This document shows positions 9,131 to 18,300 of a stretch of 64,000 bases of DNA, piece by piece; position 1 is the first letter of the stretch, and each line of letters begins with the position of its first letter. Source of the DNA: Candidatus Melainabacteria bacterium (lineage in GTDB: Bacteria > Cyanobacteriota > Vampirovibrionia > Obscuribacterales > Obscuribacteraceae); contig DAIDIP010000001.1 of the NCBI GenBank assembly GCA_027451745.1, forward strand, positions 124,001 to 188,000, written 5' to 3'. Below the pieces are notes generated by a model. That model had not been told where the DNA came from, made no database searches, and was given only the letters and a program-made list of their open reading frames with translations. Both the position numbers and the translations under genes were made by a program.

Positions 9131-9181
9131 AAAGGCGCTTCCGGTTATAGATTCAGATACCGATTCAGATATGGATTCAGA
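9131..9181. promoter_or_regulatory. Iteron-like operator block upstream of traK (shared with trbB)
   Basis: Three copies of GATTCAG start at 9150, 9162 and 9174, exactly 12 bases apart. The whole 51-base block matches 43 of 51 positions of the block at 40014-40064 upstream of trbB, by my count. Each block ends about 50-65 bases before its gene start. The common repeat suggests a regulator that controls both transfer operons; no such regulator gene is recognised in the window. Confidence 0.65.
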
Positions 9182-9208
9182 TTAATAATTACAAGGAAGA
9201 TATTAGGT

Positions 9209-9285
9209 ATTGCAAGCTACCACCGACTATTGCAAACTTATACTTAATATCACAATCTAGTGCATAGTATTGCCATCTATTGCAA
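9209..9285. promoter_or_regulatory. Helically phased ATTGC(A/C)A motifs, candidate TraK-binding region
   Basis: ATTGCAA occurs at 9209, 9229 and 9279 and ATTGCCA at 9269, so successive copies are 20, 40 and 10 bases apart, close to whole helix turns. Weaker matches (ATCACAA at 9249, AGTGCAT at 9259) fall on the same phase. The array lies between traK and the nic-like site, which is where RP4 TraK binds its intrinsically bent target. The binding role is inference. Confidence 0.5.
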
Positions 9286-9344
9286 GGGCACGCGCTCGGT
9301 ATAAGTTTGTTGTATTTTGTCTAAGTTGGAATAAGATTTTGTTG

Positions 9345-9385
9345 GCAGGATGTGTGCTGTACCGGTACGCGACAAGTCGCATACC
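9345..9385 (-). other. Candidate origin of transfer (oriT): nic site plus TraJ-type inverted repeat
   Basis: On the minus strand CATCCTG (9352-9346) followed by C matches the IncP nic consensus YATCCTG|Y, placing the cut between 9346 and 9345. On the side away from traK, 11 bases from this heptamer, is an inverted repeat of 10-bp arms, GGTACGCGAC (9364-9373) and GTCGCATACC (9376-9385), with a 2-base loop and one mismatch. In RP4 the TraJ-binding inverted repeat sits just beside nic in the same relative position, with traK on the other side. The Tyr22 relaxase and TraJ-like protein encoded at 23.2-25.2 kb would act here. Confidence 0.75.
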
Positions 9386-9688
9386 AGTCCAATCACGGGG
9401 GAAGCTTACTTACAACTTCGTTGCTCGACGCGGCACAATACCCTACGAAAATTCACCAACGTAGCGTTAGCGAAGATGCCCTTCAGCATAAGCCGGTCGG
9501 GATTCAACATCAACATATAGAAGATATAGAGGGATGGCAACGATTCGTGAAAAATGCAATCACCCTCCTCTTAAGGCACACGCATCCGACAGATCATGAC
9601 TACTTCGTAAGCGTTCCAGGAAGCACATCTTTTGCAGAATAGATTTTCATTGTAGAAATAGCTGTGGCGGTTAGGCAGAGAGGTATAA

Positions 9689-10051
9689 GTGAAAACGAGC
9701 AGCAGAGATCCAGTAAAAGAGAGTTACTGGAGAGAGATAATTCAGCGCCAGAGGCAGAGTGGAAAAAACCAGACTCAATTTTGTAGAGAAGAAGGTTTAG
9801 CTGACGATAAATTTTCTTACTGGAAAAGAGCTTTACTCAAGCGGCAGAAAGAGAAGAAGCTTCCATCCATAGAAGGGAATAAAGTAGGGGTTCCATTTGT
9901 ACCTGTAAATATCCAAAGCAATTTAAGCTTTACCAATAAGGGGAATGTTGAACAGATAGAGATCAGCAAGATTGCTGTGCGAATCGCTGCCAATATCGAT
10001 AAAACAACATTGGCCTGCATACTTCAATCACTGGATAAATCGCAATGCTAA
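9689..10051 (+). CDS. tnpA: IS66 TnpA (small DNA-binding accessory protein)
   Basis: A 120-residue IS66 OrfA protein. The N-terminal region YWREIIQRQRQSGKNQTQFC followed by WKRALLKRQKEKK is the usual helix-turn-helix part that recognises IS ends; the C-terminal half is variable (FVPVNI is typical). It starts with GTG at 9689, preceded by GAGAGG. Its 3' end overlaps tnpB by seven bases, the normal coupled arrangement. IS66 elements need TnpA and TnpB besides the TnpC transposase for efficient movement. Nothing looks broken. Confidence 0.88.
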   Translation: MKTSSRDPVKESYWREIIQRQRQSGKNQTQFCREEGLADDKFSYWKRALLKRQKEKKLPSIEGNKVGVPFVPVNIQSNLSFTNKGNVEQIEISKIAVRIAANIDKTTLACILQSLDKSQC

Positions 10052-10485
10052 ATATTTCAGGACAGCAATTGCGTATTTTCCTGTGTACGACACCGACTGA
10101 CATGCGGAAAAACTCTAACGGGCTCACTGGAATAGTTAGAAAATCAATGATGCTTGATCCTCTCTCAGGTCATCTATTCATTTTTAAGAATCAACGCGGC
10201 GATAGATTGAAAGTACTCTATTGGGATGGAGATGGTATAGCCATCTGGTACAAGCAATTGCAGCGCGGCACCTTCCGCTTCCCAGACTTACAAAATTATT
10301 CCTCTGCCGGTCTAGAAATCGACCACTCCACCTTGCGCATGATCCTAGATGGCATAGACCTCTCAACTATCCGCCGTCAAAATCGCTTCAAAGTGAGCCC
10401 CGATAATTTCAATGCTCAAAACCCAGCCTTCACTAGAGGCGTCTACCAGCCTCTTGAACAAACTTTTCCAACTTCCATTGCATAA
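10045..10485 (+). CDS. tnpB: IS66 TnpB (Orf2) accessory protein
   Basis: A 146-residue IS66 Orf2 protein. It contains the family pattern TPTDMRKNSNGLTGIV, then GHLFIFKNQRGDRLKVLYWD and GIAIWYKQLQRGTF, in the normal order. The usual length is about 115 residues, so the tail after IRRQNRFKV is about 30 residues longer than usual and may be read-through into non-conserved sequence. It is the second gene of the element and is required with TnpA for transposition in this family; its biochemical function is not settled. Confidence 0.92.
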   Translation: MLNISGQQLRIFLCTTPTDMRKNSNGLTGIVRKSMMLDPLSGHLFIFKNQRGDRLKVLYWDGDGIAIWYKQLQRGTFRFPDLQNYSSAGLEIDHSTLRMILDGIDLSTIRRQNRFKVSPDNFNAQNPAFTRGVYQPLEQTFPTSIA

Positions 10486-10755
10486 TCCCCAAACACCAAA
10501 TATGGATTTTTACCAAAATCAGATGACAGATCCTACTGAAAACAACCATGTCCATATATAGCGTATAAGCATCGTTGTCATTAACACCTTTGCCTAGCCC
10601 CTCACCAACCCATATGTTCTTGACTGACCTTACCGGCTATTCCTAACCTCCATGAAACATAAAGTACGTTTTAAGACCCTCATATAAACCCTTTTAAACT
10701 TAAAAATCTTGACTCTTACTCATGACACCACTACCAGTGGCAGTATAATAACCTC

Positions 10756-12255
10756 ATGAGTATCAACGACTTACCTAAAGACCTAGACGCCTGCCACCAG
10801 CTAATACTTAAATTAGCCGCAGATAACGAACAACTCGGCCGCAGACTACAAGAATTACTAAGAAGCAAATTCGGCAAAAAATCAGAAGCCCTAAACCCAG
10901 ACCAACTCAACCTCTTCGCTAAAGAAATACTCGCCGAATACCAGGCCTCTCTATCAGAACAAAAACCACCCGCTTCTACAAAAGACAAAAAACAAACAGG
11001 CGGCGGTCGCAATATAAACCGCACAGAACTCCCTGTCGAAACTAAAGAATACAGGCTAGAAGATAACGCATTACCTTGCCCAGAGTGCAAACAACAAAGA
11101 CAAGAAATAGGCTACCAATCAGCTCAAGAACTAGAATTCATCCCTGCTACCTTCAAAATAATCAAACATGTCCAAGTTAAATATGCCTGCAAAAATTGCC
11201 AGGAACAAGTTGTCCTAGCTCCAAGGACAAACACCCAACCAATAGAAAAAGGTATGCCTGGCTTTGGCTTACTCGCTCAAATAATCACAAGCAAATACGT
11301 TGACCACCTTCCACTCTACAGACAAGAACAAATATACTGGAGGCAAGGTGCTGATATCGCACGCTCCAGCATGTGCCGCTGGCTCTCCGTCTGCTCAGAC
11401 AAACTAAAGCCACTAGCAGAATTGATGAAAACTAAAATTCTGCAATCAAAAATAATCAATGCAGATGAAACACCAGTTAAATTCCTGAAGCCTGGCGCCG
11501 GCAAAGCTCCTACCGGCTACGTCTGGACATATATCGGCGATAACGAAAATCCATACGTGATCTTTGACTTCCATACTAGCCGTAAATCTGAACATCCGGA
11601 AAAATTCCTGGATGGATACTCTGGCTACTTACAAACAGATGCTTACACAGGATATAACGGGTTGCATAAAGCTGGCAAAGTAAAAGCTGTAGCTTGCTTT
11701 GCTCATGCTAGAAGATATTTTGAAAAAGCTCTAAATAATGACAAAATACAAGCGGAAATTGCTTTAGCAAAAATAGCTGTACTCTACCAAATAGAAAGAA
11801 ACGCAGCTGAGCTCAGCGCAGAAGAACGCAAAAGCATCAGAGAGAAAGAATCTATTCCACGCCTACAGGAATTTAAAGAATGGCTGCAGCAAATGCAAAT
11901 TAAAACACTACCTAAAAGTAGTTTGGGTGAAGCAATAAATTATTCACTAAGCAATTGGGATAAACTGTGCAAATATACAGAGCAAGGATTCATATCAATT
12001 GATAACAACCTAGCAGAAAATAGCCTAAGACCAATTGCTCTAGGCAGAAAGAACTGGCTCTTCATTGGTGCAGAAGATAGCGGAGAAGTATTTTCTGTTT
12101 TAGCCAGCTTAGCTGCCTCATGCAAAAGACTCGGCATTGAACCATATAATTATTTCCGACATGTGCTTGAGCGACTGTCAGCTAAAGATTATTCTGACTT
12201 GGAAGATCTATTGCCAGATCAATTGGCTAAAATACCTGCCCAGGTCGCAGCTTAG
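10756..12255 (+). CDS. tnpC: IS66 TnpC DDE transposase
   Basis: The 499-residue catalytic transposase. A leucine-rich coiled-coil N-terminus (about 1-50) is followed by a zinc-finger-like segment with Cys pairs (PCPECKQQ and YACKNCQEQ). The catalytic core has Asp in NADETPVKFL, Asp in LQTDAYTGYNGL and Glu in NNLAENSLRPIALGRKNW, giving the DDE triad. An IS66 C-terminal domain ends the protein (about 455-499). Length is typical. It starts with ATG at 10756, after a small CCACT/AGTGG hairpin and TATAAT, 270 bases past tnpB, so it may have its own promoter inside the element. Confidence 0.95.
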   Translation: MSINDLPKDLDACHQLILKLAADNEQLGRRLQELLRSKFGKKSEALNPDQLNLFAKEILAEYQASLSEQKPPASTKDKKQTGGGRNINRTELPVETKEYRLEDNALPCPECKQQRQEIGYQSAQELEFIPATFKIIKHVQVKYACKNCQEQVVLAPRTNTQPIEKGMPGFGLLAQIITSKYVDHLPLYRQEQIYWRQGADIARSSMCRWLSVCSDKLKPLAELMKTKILQSKIINADETPVKFLKPGAGKAPTGYVWTYIGDNENPYVIFDFHTSRKSEHPEKFLDGYSGYLQTDAYTGYNGLHKAGKVKAVACFAHARRYFEKALNNDKIQAEIALAKIAVLYQIERNAAELSAEERKSIREKESIPRLQEFKEWLQQMQIKTLPKSSLGEAINYSLSNWDKLCKYTEQGFISIDNNLAENSLRPIALGRKNWLFIGAEDSGEVFSVLASLAASCKRLGIEPYNYFRHVLERLSAKDYSDLEDLLPDQLAKIPAQVAA

Positions 12256-12283
12256 CAACCTCGTGGAACGCTTACACTACTTC

Positions 12284-12523
12284 GTCGGACCGAATCGTTC
12301 GACATGCTAGCTGCCGTCGCGTCCGAAATAGATCGTCTGCATTAGGTAATGAATACCTCGTAGTGAGTGCAGTCGGACTCCATGATGTGCAGAGGAAATC
12401 TCGATAGTTAATCCGTCCCCGCTGGATGTCGGTTACAGCTTTTTTGACGGCACCGCCATCGAACTCTTTCGCAATTGCCGGGCCATCGAAGTTAAGCCTT
12501 TCGCTGTGCGTAGGAAGATGCAC
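12284..12523 (-). pseudogene. Decayed DUF1398-like gene next to the IS66 right end
   Basis: The minus strand from 12523 encodes FDGGAVKKAVTDIQRGRINY, then DFLC, which resembles the start of DUF1398-type proteins (G-V-K-x-A-I-x-D-I-Q-x-G). After about residue 45 the frame is lost. In the other frames THYEVFIT, IYFGRDGS and HVERFG can be read, separated by frameshifts and in-frame stops; these match the expected rest of such a protein. The family name is from memory of motifs and is tentative; that it is one broken gene is well supported. It ends against the target duplication of the IS66 element, which probably inserted near its 3' end. Confidence 0.6.
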
Positions 12524-12526
12524 CGG

Positions 12527-13390
12527 TCAGCGCACAATTTCAACTGAGCAATATGCATGTTTAGCAACCTCTTCTGAAACACTGGCGATTAAAAATTTAT
12601 CAATACCTTTGCGCTGATGGGGATTCATAACTATCAAATCCGCTTGCCAGGACTGGGCAGTTTCTAATATGGCATCAAGGGCGTCGAGCGCTTCAACGGC
12701 CTGGCCGTTTATTGAAGCGTTAGGGAAAAGCCCTTTTATATAAGCTACTTCATTTTCAACCAATTGAGTCATTTGCGTATGCCTGTTATTTAAAGCTTCC
12801 ATAAACATTTCGGCGTCTACCTTAGGATTTTCGCTTCCGTGTTCAACGGGTGGTTCTACTACATTCAGTATTAAAAATTCTCCACTAGTGTTCCAGATAT
12901 GTGTTTTTTTAAATATCCATGAATCAGCACTACCAGCGGTACTATCTGTACAAATAAGATATCTTTTCTCCGGCCTATAGTTTCCGTCGGTAGCAGTTCT
13001 TATAATTGTTACTGGACATCCACTTTTTTGTAGGATTGTTTGCGCAACACCTCCAAGGAACGGTTTATGCCACTCGGGTTGTGAATGCGCTCCAATAAAA
13101 AGCATATCAGCCTGCTGACTCTTTGCGGACTCCAGAATTTTTTGAGCAGGAGATCCTGAAACTATTTCGCTACTTTTGCTATAACTGCAATCCTTTAAAC
13201 TTTCCAAGGCGTTGTTTGCTGCCTTTTGCGCGTCTGTCTTGGTGAATGAACGTCCAAATGGACAAAAATCATATGGGTCGTAGACAGAAATTATATGAAT
13301 AGAAGTATCATTCGTACAAGAGCGAGTTTTTAGCGTCTCTATGGAAGCCATAGCACTTAGCGAACCGTCAGTAGCAATAAGAATGTTCAT
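12527..13390 (-). CDS. Tandem-domain universal stress protein
   Basis: A 287-residue cytoplasmic protein made of two UspA domains. The first begins MNILIATDGSLSA and ends with LFIGAHSQPEWHKPFLGGVA followed by CPVTIIR, the usual ATP-loop pattern (G-x-H plus G-x-x-x). The second begins YLICTDSTAGSADSW and ends LIVMNPHQRKGIDKFLIASV followed by YCSVEIVR, with a weaker nucleotide loop. Tandem USPs are often stress-induced and may bind ATP. It lies last in the RND efflux operon, 19 bases after the secreted-protein gene, so it is likely co-expressed with efflux. The function is not more precise than stress response. Confidence 0.88.
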   Translation of the reverse strand: MNILIATDGSLSAMASIETLKTRSCTNDTSIHIISVYDPYDFCPFGRSFTKTDAQKAANNALESLKDCSYSKSSEIVSGSPAQKILESAKSQQADMLFIGAHSQPEWHKPFLGGVAQTILQKSGCPVTIIRTATDGNYRPEKRYLICTDSTAGSADSWIFKKTHIWNTSGEFLILNVVEPPVEHGSENPKVDAEMFMEALNNRHTQMTQLVENEVAYIKGLFPNASINGQAVEALDALDAILETAQSWQADLIVMNPHQRKGIDKFLIASVSEEVAKHAYCSVEIVR

Positions 13391-13409
13391 GTTTTTCTCG
13401 ATTATAAAA

Positions 13410-13964
13410 TCAAAATCCTAATTTGTTTGAAGAATCAAAACTACCAAATTGCATCTTATCAGTTAGCGATGGCTGTTTATTGAAGGAAGGAAGATTTTCT
13501 AGAGCCGCGGAATCTGACTGTGTGCCAAAAGTCTTAGCACTTGTCACCGGACTGGATAATGCACTGCTGGACCCCGGTAAATGTGGTAAAGCAGGTGTGA
13601 ACGACTCAAAAGCCGGGTTAGGGGTACTTTCTGAAAAGGCTGACTCCAATTTTGGTAATCTAACCTGCGTGGTGCTTTGAGCAGCTGTAGGGACAGATAC
13701 AGGATTGGTCGCTGGCGAACTTTCAGAAGTTGGCGAGGTAGTTCCTAAAAATGAATTACCAATACCAGAATTATTTCCTCGACGATAGTGTCTGGTGCGA
13801 AATGTGCTCTGCGTACCGGTGGTTGGTGCTGCATTTATGCCATAATTACCTAATTGGCCTGCTGATGGAGCTATTGCACTGCCATTGCCAACAGTTTGCG
13901 CTCGTCCTTGTGAAATACAACAAATAAATACAAGAATTGAAACACTTAAATAATAAGACTTCAT
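13410..13964 (-). CDS. Secreted low-complexity protein of the efflux operon, unknown function
   Basis: A 184-residue protein with a signal peptide (MKSYYLSVSILVFICCI, cleavage likely after GRAQ). The mature part is rich in Ser, Thr, Pro, Ala and Gly with no recognised domain, so it is probably unstructured and periplasmic or surface-exposed. It lies between the adaptor gene (one-base overlap with its stop) and the universal stress protein gene, in the same direction. That position suggests a link to the pump. I do not recognise a family. Confidence 0.7.
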   Translation of the reverse strand: MKSYYLSVSILVFICCISQGRAQTVGNGSAIAPSAGQLGNYGINAAPTTGTQSTFRTRHYRRGNNSGIGNSFLGTTSPTSESSPATNPVSVPTAAQSTTQVRLPKLESAFSESTPNPAFESFTPALPHLPGSSSALSSPVTSAKTFGTQSDSAALENLPSFNKQPSLTDKMQFGSFDSSNKLGF

Positions 13965-15271
13965 TATTCGCCTCCAGCTGCACTATGCTTTCCAGAATTT
14001 TCTATATCAGTCTGGTCAGCGAGTTTGATATTTACGTTGGTCCCCGTTGATAGTTCATCAGTAGCCTTCAGTGCTACAAAATCACCTTCTTGTAAATCAC
14101 CTGATACCTCCATAAGGTTTTTCATACCTAGACCCCGTTGGACTTTAATACGCTCGGCAGTATTATCTTTAATTCGAATGACAAATGTTCCCTTTAAATC
14201 CGCAGTTACTGCTGAAGTAGGCACAAATAGAGTATTAATAGGACGCGTGACTATCCAGTAGACATCAGCAAACATTCCAGGCTCAAGTATGCCTTCCTTA
14301 TTAAATACGTTCAATTCAACGGGCATGGTGCGGGTAGCATCATTCAGAGCATATGCTGGCCTAGCGACTATGCCGGTAAATTTCCTACCCATGAAAGCTG
14401 GTACCGAAAATTTAAATTGTTGCCCTATTTTTGTACCTGATACCGCAGCTTCTGGAACGGCAACTACAAGCCGCAAAATATCTTCCTCTTGAATGCGTAC
14501 CAGTGGCAATGCTCCACGGGCTGCATCTATGGCTACGATGCTACCAACGTGCACATTTCTCTCAGTAATCACACCATCGAAAGGCGCTTCCACTGTTAGA
14601 TAAGAAGTCATATCGTACAAAGCATTTAAAACTTCGCTGGCAGCTTTGACATTATGTTTTTCGGCTGTAACTAAACTTGTTGCTGCTGCAATTTCTTGTT
14701 GAATTGAGGACACCCTAGCTTTATCAGATTCAACTGTTTTAAACTGTATGTCTACTTCGTTCTGCGCAATTGCGCCAGGCGTCTTCACTGCTTCCTGAAG
14801 CCTTGTTAAAGTTAAAGAGTCAGCATCAAGACGTGCCTGCGCTTCGACTAATTTCGATTTTATACTCTCTTCATTTGCTTGCGCTCTTCTATAAGAGGAC
14901 TCAGCAGACGCGAGTTTAGCAGCACCTTCTTTTGCTTTTTCATTAAGTTCCGGACAAAAAATAGTTATCATTTTTTGTCCCGTCTTAACTATAGATCCTC
15001 TGTCTACACCAATCCACTTTATATATCCCTCTACTTTCGCATGTATTGATACATCCTGATAAGCTAACAATTCTCCAGGGAGAATCAATTTGCTCTCTAA
15101 GCGTAAGCTTTGTACTTTCACGACAGGAACCGTTGGCAAATTTGCTTGCTGTTTTTTATTTGTTTCCTGCGTACTATGCGAAGAGAAGGTTTTATTGCCG
15201 CAAGAAGACAATAAAAGTGCCACCATGACATTGAGCCAAAGTATTGTTTTTACATTTGTTTTAGACAACAT
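13964..15271 (-). CDS. RND efflux periplasmic adaptor (membrane fusion lipoprotein)
   Basis: A 435-residue HlyD/AcrA-type adaptor. The signal peptide ends in a lipobox (LLLSSC, Cys24), so it is lipid-anchored, as many RND adaptors are. The biotinyl-lipoyl half (SIHAKVEGYIKWIGVDRGSIVKTG) is followed by a long coiled-coil hairpin (about 130-230), the second lipoyl half (VEAPFDGVITERNVHVGSIV) and a beta-barrel and membrane-proximal part (FVPTSAVTADLKGTFVIRI). All domains are in order and the length is normal. It bridges the pump at 15333-18515 and the TolC-like channel. It lacks the His- or Met-rich extra domain of many heavy-metal adaptors, so the substrate is open. Confidence 0.93.
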   Translation of the reverse strand: MLSKTNVKTILWLNVMVALLLSSCGNKTFSSHSTQETNKKQQANLPTVPVVKVQSLRLESKLILPGELLAYQDVSIHAKVEGYIKWIGVDRGSIVKTGQKMITIFCPELNEKAKEGAAKLASAESSYRRAQANEESIKSKLVEAQARLDADSLTLTRLQEAVKTPGAIAQNEVDIQFKTVESDKARVSSIQQEIAAATSLVTAEKHNVKAASEVLNALYDMTSYLTVEAPFDGVITERNVHVGSIVAIDAARGALPLVRIQEEDILRLVVAVPEAAVSGTKIGQQFKFSVPAFMGRKFTGIVARPAYALNDATRTMPVELNVFNKEGILEPGMFADVYWIVTRPINTLFVPTSAVTADLKGTFVIRIKDNTAERIKVQRGLGMKNLMEVSGDLQEGDFVALKATDELSTGTNVNIKLADQTDIENSGKHSAAGGE

Positions 15272-15332
15272 TTATTTGTTTTTCTCTCCTGCGCTCTAAT
15301 CTTCCAATGGCATTGCTGGGTTCTTTGATATA

Positions 15333-18300
15333 TCAATTAGTTTTCTCGTTTGTATTATCTTCGGGCAAAAGAGAAACGCCCTTTCTAGGCGCCTTTCTCT
15401 GCACCATGGCATAAACGATTGGCAAAACTAGCAGAACAGCATTGGTCGACACAAGTAGTCCTCCAATGACAGCTCTTCCTAAGGGTGTTGTTCTATCGCC
15501 ACCTTCACTCATCCCAAGAGCCATTGGTATCATACCGGCAATCATTGCAATGCTTGTCATCAATACAGGCCGTAATCTTGCGGCAGCGCCAGTTATAGCT
15601 GCCGCTTTAGATGAGATACCTAAAGCACGACGTTCTTCGGCAAATACTACTACCAGAATACTATTCGCCACTCCTACCCCCACAGCCATAATTGCGCCCA
15701 TAAATGACTGCACGTTTAAGGTAGTGTGTGTTAAGAACAGTGCGAGCAATGCACCAAAAAGGATGGCTGGAATTACTGAAATAATAATTAGTGCCAGTCT
15801 TACAGATTGGAAGAAGGACACGAGTAAAAGCAATATAGCTACAATTGCAAATAGTACACCGAGGCTAAGAGCAAAAAATGTTTCGTTCATAGTGGGGTAT
15901 TGCCCGCGGATTGTTACTTTAACACCACGTGGAACCTCACCCAATTTATCAATAGCCGCTTGTGCTTGTTTAGCAGCCCCACCTAGATCATCACTGGCAA
16001 GGTTTGCTGAAATCGCAATAGTGCGCCGCATATTATAATGATCAAACTCTCCAGGCATTGTACCAAAGCCTATGTCAGCCACATCACGCAGAAAAGGTCC
16101 GGCGTAATTGCCTGTTTTAACAGGTATGCTGCCTACAGTCTCTACGGAGTCAAGATCGCCCTGAGGAACTTGCACTTGAACCTGATATGAAAGCCCACTT
16201 TTAGAATCACGCCAATATACGGGAGTAACAAAACGACTGGAATAGGTCGATGCAACCACAGCATGTCCGATGTCTCTTACTGAAACACCTAATTGCCCAG
16301 CTCTAACTCTGTCTATTGCAATATTTAGAGTGGGATAATCTAAAGGCTGGACAATGCCTACATCACGTAAAGATTTGAGGTGAGCTAAGGTAGCGAGAAG
16401 TTTGTAAGAATAGTCCGTGATTTTGTCGTATTCAGGTCCATCAACATCCACTTCTATTGGAGTTGAGGCGCCAAAATTCATTACTTTATTTACAATGTCT
16501 CCTGCTTCAAATGTGAAATTACAATCTGGATATTTCTTAGCAAATTCATCGCGCAGACGTTCTTCTAACGGCTTAATTTGAACTTTTGCTTCATCTTTAA
16601 AAGAAACGAGCATTACTGCTTCTTGCGGTCCACTTGTCCACATATATGCATTACTGTTGGCATAGCTTGGTGGTTGCGAGCCGACATAACTAATCGAAAC
16701 TTCTACATTGTCCGGACCAACATCGTCTCCAATAGTTTTAAGTACACTTTTTGTTATAATTTCTGTTTTTTCAAATCGCGTTCCAACAGGAGCCTTTAGG
16801 CGCAATTGAAATCCTTTGGGATTGCCAGCAGGAAATATTTCTCTGCCAAGATTGGGATAAATAAGAAACGAGATTAAACAGGCTAGTATAAAAACTGCGA
16901 AAACAACAAAGCGGACGCTAAATAGACTAATAAGAACACGTTGATATTTAGCACGAACTTTAGCCATAATCCCTTTCTCTTGATGCGGACTATGCTGATT
17001 CGAATTTGTTGAATGTTTTCCAGGATCATTGGAAGAATGGGCCTTTAAAAGCCACCCCGCCATTACAGGCACGAATGTCCCCGAAAGAATATACGAGGCG
17101 AACATGGCTAAGCCAACTGCAAGAGATAAAGGCACAAATAGTGACTTTGTGGGACCAACCATAAAAAATGATGGCATAAAAACAGAAACAACTGACAGCA
17201 TGGCTAAAAGACGAGGTATGACTACCTCTAATGAAGCATCGTATATTGAACCGAGCAAAGGCCTTCCTTGTCCTAAGTGACTATGGATGTTTTCTATAGT
17301 GACGGTGGCCTCGTCAACCAGAATACCCACTGCTAAAGAAAGTCCGCTCAATGTCATAAGGTTTATTGTTTGGCCACCTATCCATAACCCGACCACTGCG
17401 GCCAGTAAAGCAAATGGAATATTTAAAACTACAATTAATGAACTACGTAAATCGCCTAAAAATAGTAAGACAACTCCGCCGGTCAAAAGGGCACCAATGC
17501 CTCCCTCCATTAACAAACCGGACAGAGCTTCTGTAACATAAATAGATTGGTCAAATTCAAAAGAAACTTTTATATCTTCGGGCAAAAGTGATTGCATATA
17601 AGAAATGTTCTTTTTAATTCCTTCCACTACTGATACAGTAGAAGCACTTGCTTGCTTCGAAATAGCCATGTATATAGTTCGCCGACCGTTAACCAAAGCG
17701 TAGCCAGTCAGAATATCGGTAGTGTCTTCAAAAGAAGCAATGTCTCTTAAATAAACTACCTCTGGACCGGATACTTTTTCGAGTGGTATTTTGCCAAGAT
17801 TTTGGATATTATCAACCACCGAATTGGTGGATGCTATACGCTGAATATCGCCTGTGCGAACGATACCGGAAGGCATGATAACGTTACCATTGTTGATTGC
17901 TTTTACAATATCTTCAATAGATAAATGGTATTCAGACAATTTTCTAGCATCAACACTAATAACGATTGAACGCTGATTACCGCCGAATGGCGGTGGTGTG
18001 GATACACCTGGGGTAGTGGAAACAACTGGTCGAACACGGGCATAAACAAGATCTTGAATCTCGCCCAAACTGCGGGTTGGGCTGGAAAAAACAAGGTAGC
18101 CAACGGGTACGCTCCCAACGTCATATCGTAATATAAAGGGTGTAACTGTGCCTGGTGGCATGTATGCACGCGATCTTTCCACTTGAGCAACAACCTGTGC
18201 CATAGCATCAGACATGTCTGATCCTGGCTGGAAATACACATCCATAACAGCTGCACTTTGAATAGATCGAGAAGAAACATGATCCACTCCACTGATATAA

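Larger units (their letters stand above)
9607..12275 (+). mobile_element. IS66-family insertion sequence, complete, with 8-bp target duplication
   Basis: A 2,669-bp element carrying tnpA, tnpB and tnpC in that order. The left end starts GTAAGCGTTCCAGG and the right end, read inward, GTAAGCGTTCCACG, the typical GTAAGCG ends of IS66. The flanking octamers are identical: ACTACTTC at 9599-9606 and again at 12276-12283, so this is a direct insertion with the 8-bp duplication expected of the family. All three genes are open. The 270-base gap between tnpB and tnpC is longer than usual. It lies 220 bases from oriT on the cargo side and abuts a decayed gene. Confidence 0.95.

Noticed and set aside
9147-9186. 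Short repeats looking like a CRISPR array
   Set aside because: The units are 12 bases apart with only five-base spacers and no cas genes nearby; an operator or iteron block fits better.
9352-9642. 96-residue plus-strand frame over oriT and the IS66 left end
   Set aside because: It crosses the inverted repeat of oriT and the insertion boundary at 9607, so it cannot be an ancestral gene.
10486-10755. A broken gene between tnpB and tnpC
   Set aside because: No frame shows IS66 or other motifs; the IS has all three usual genes, so this is spacer.
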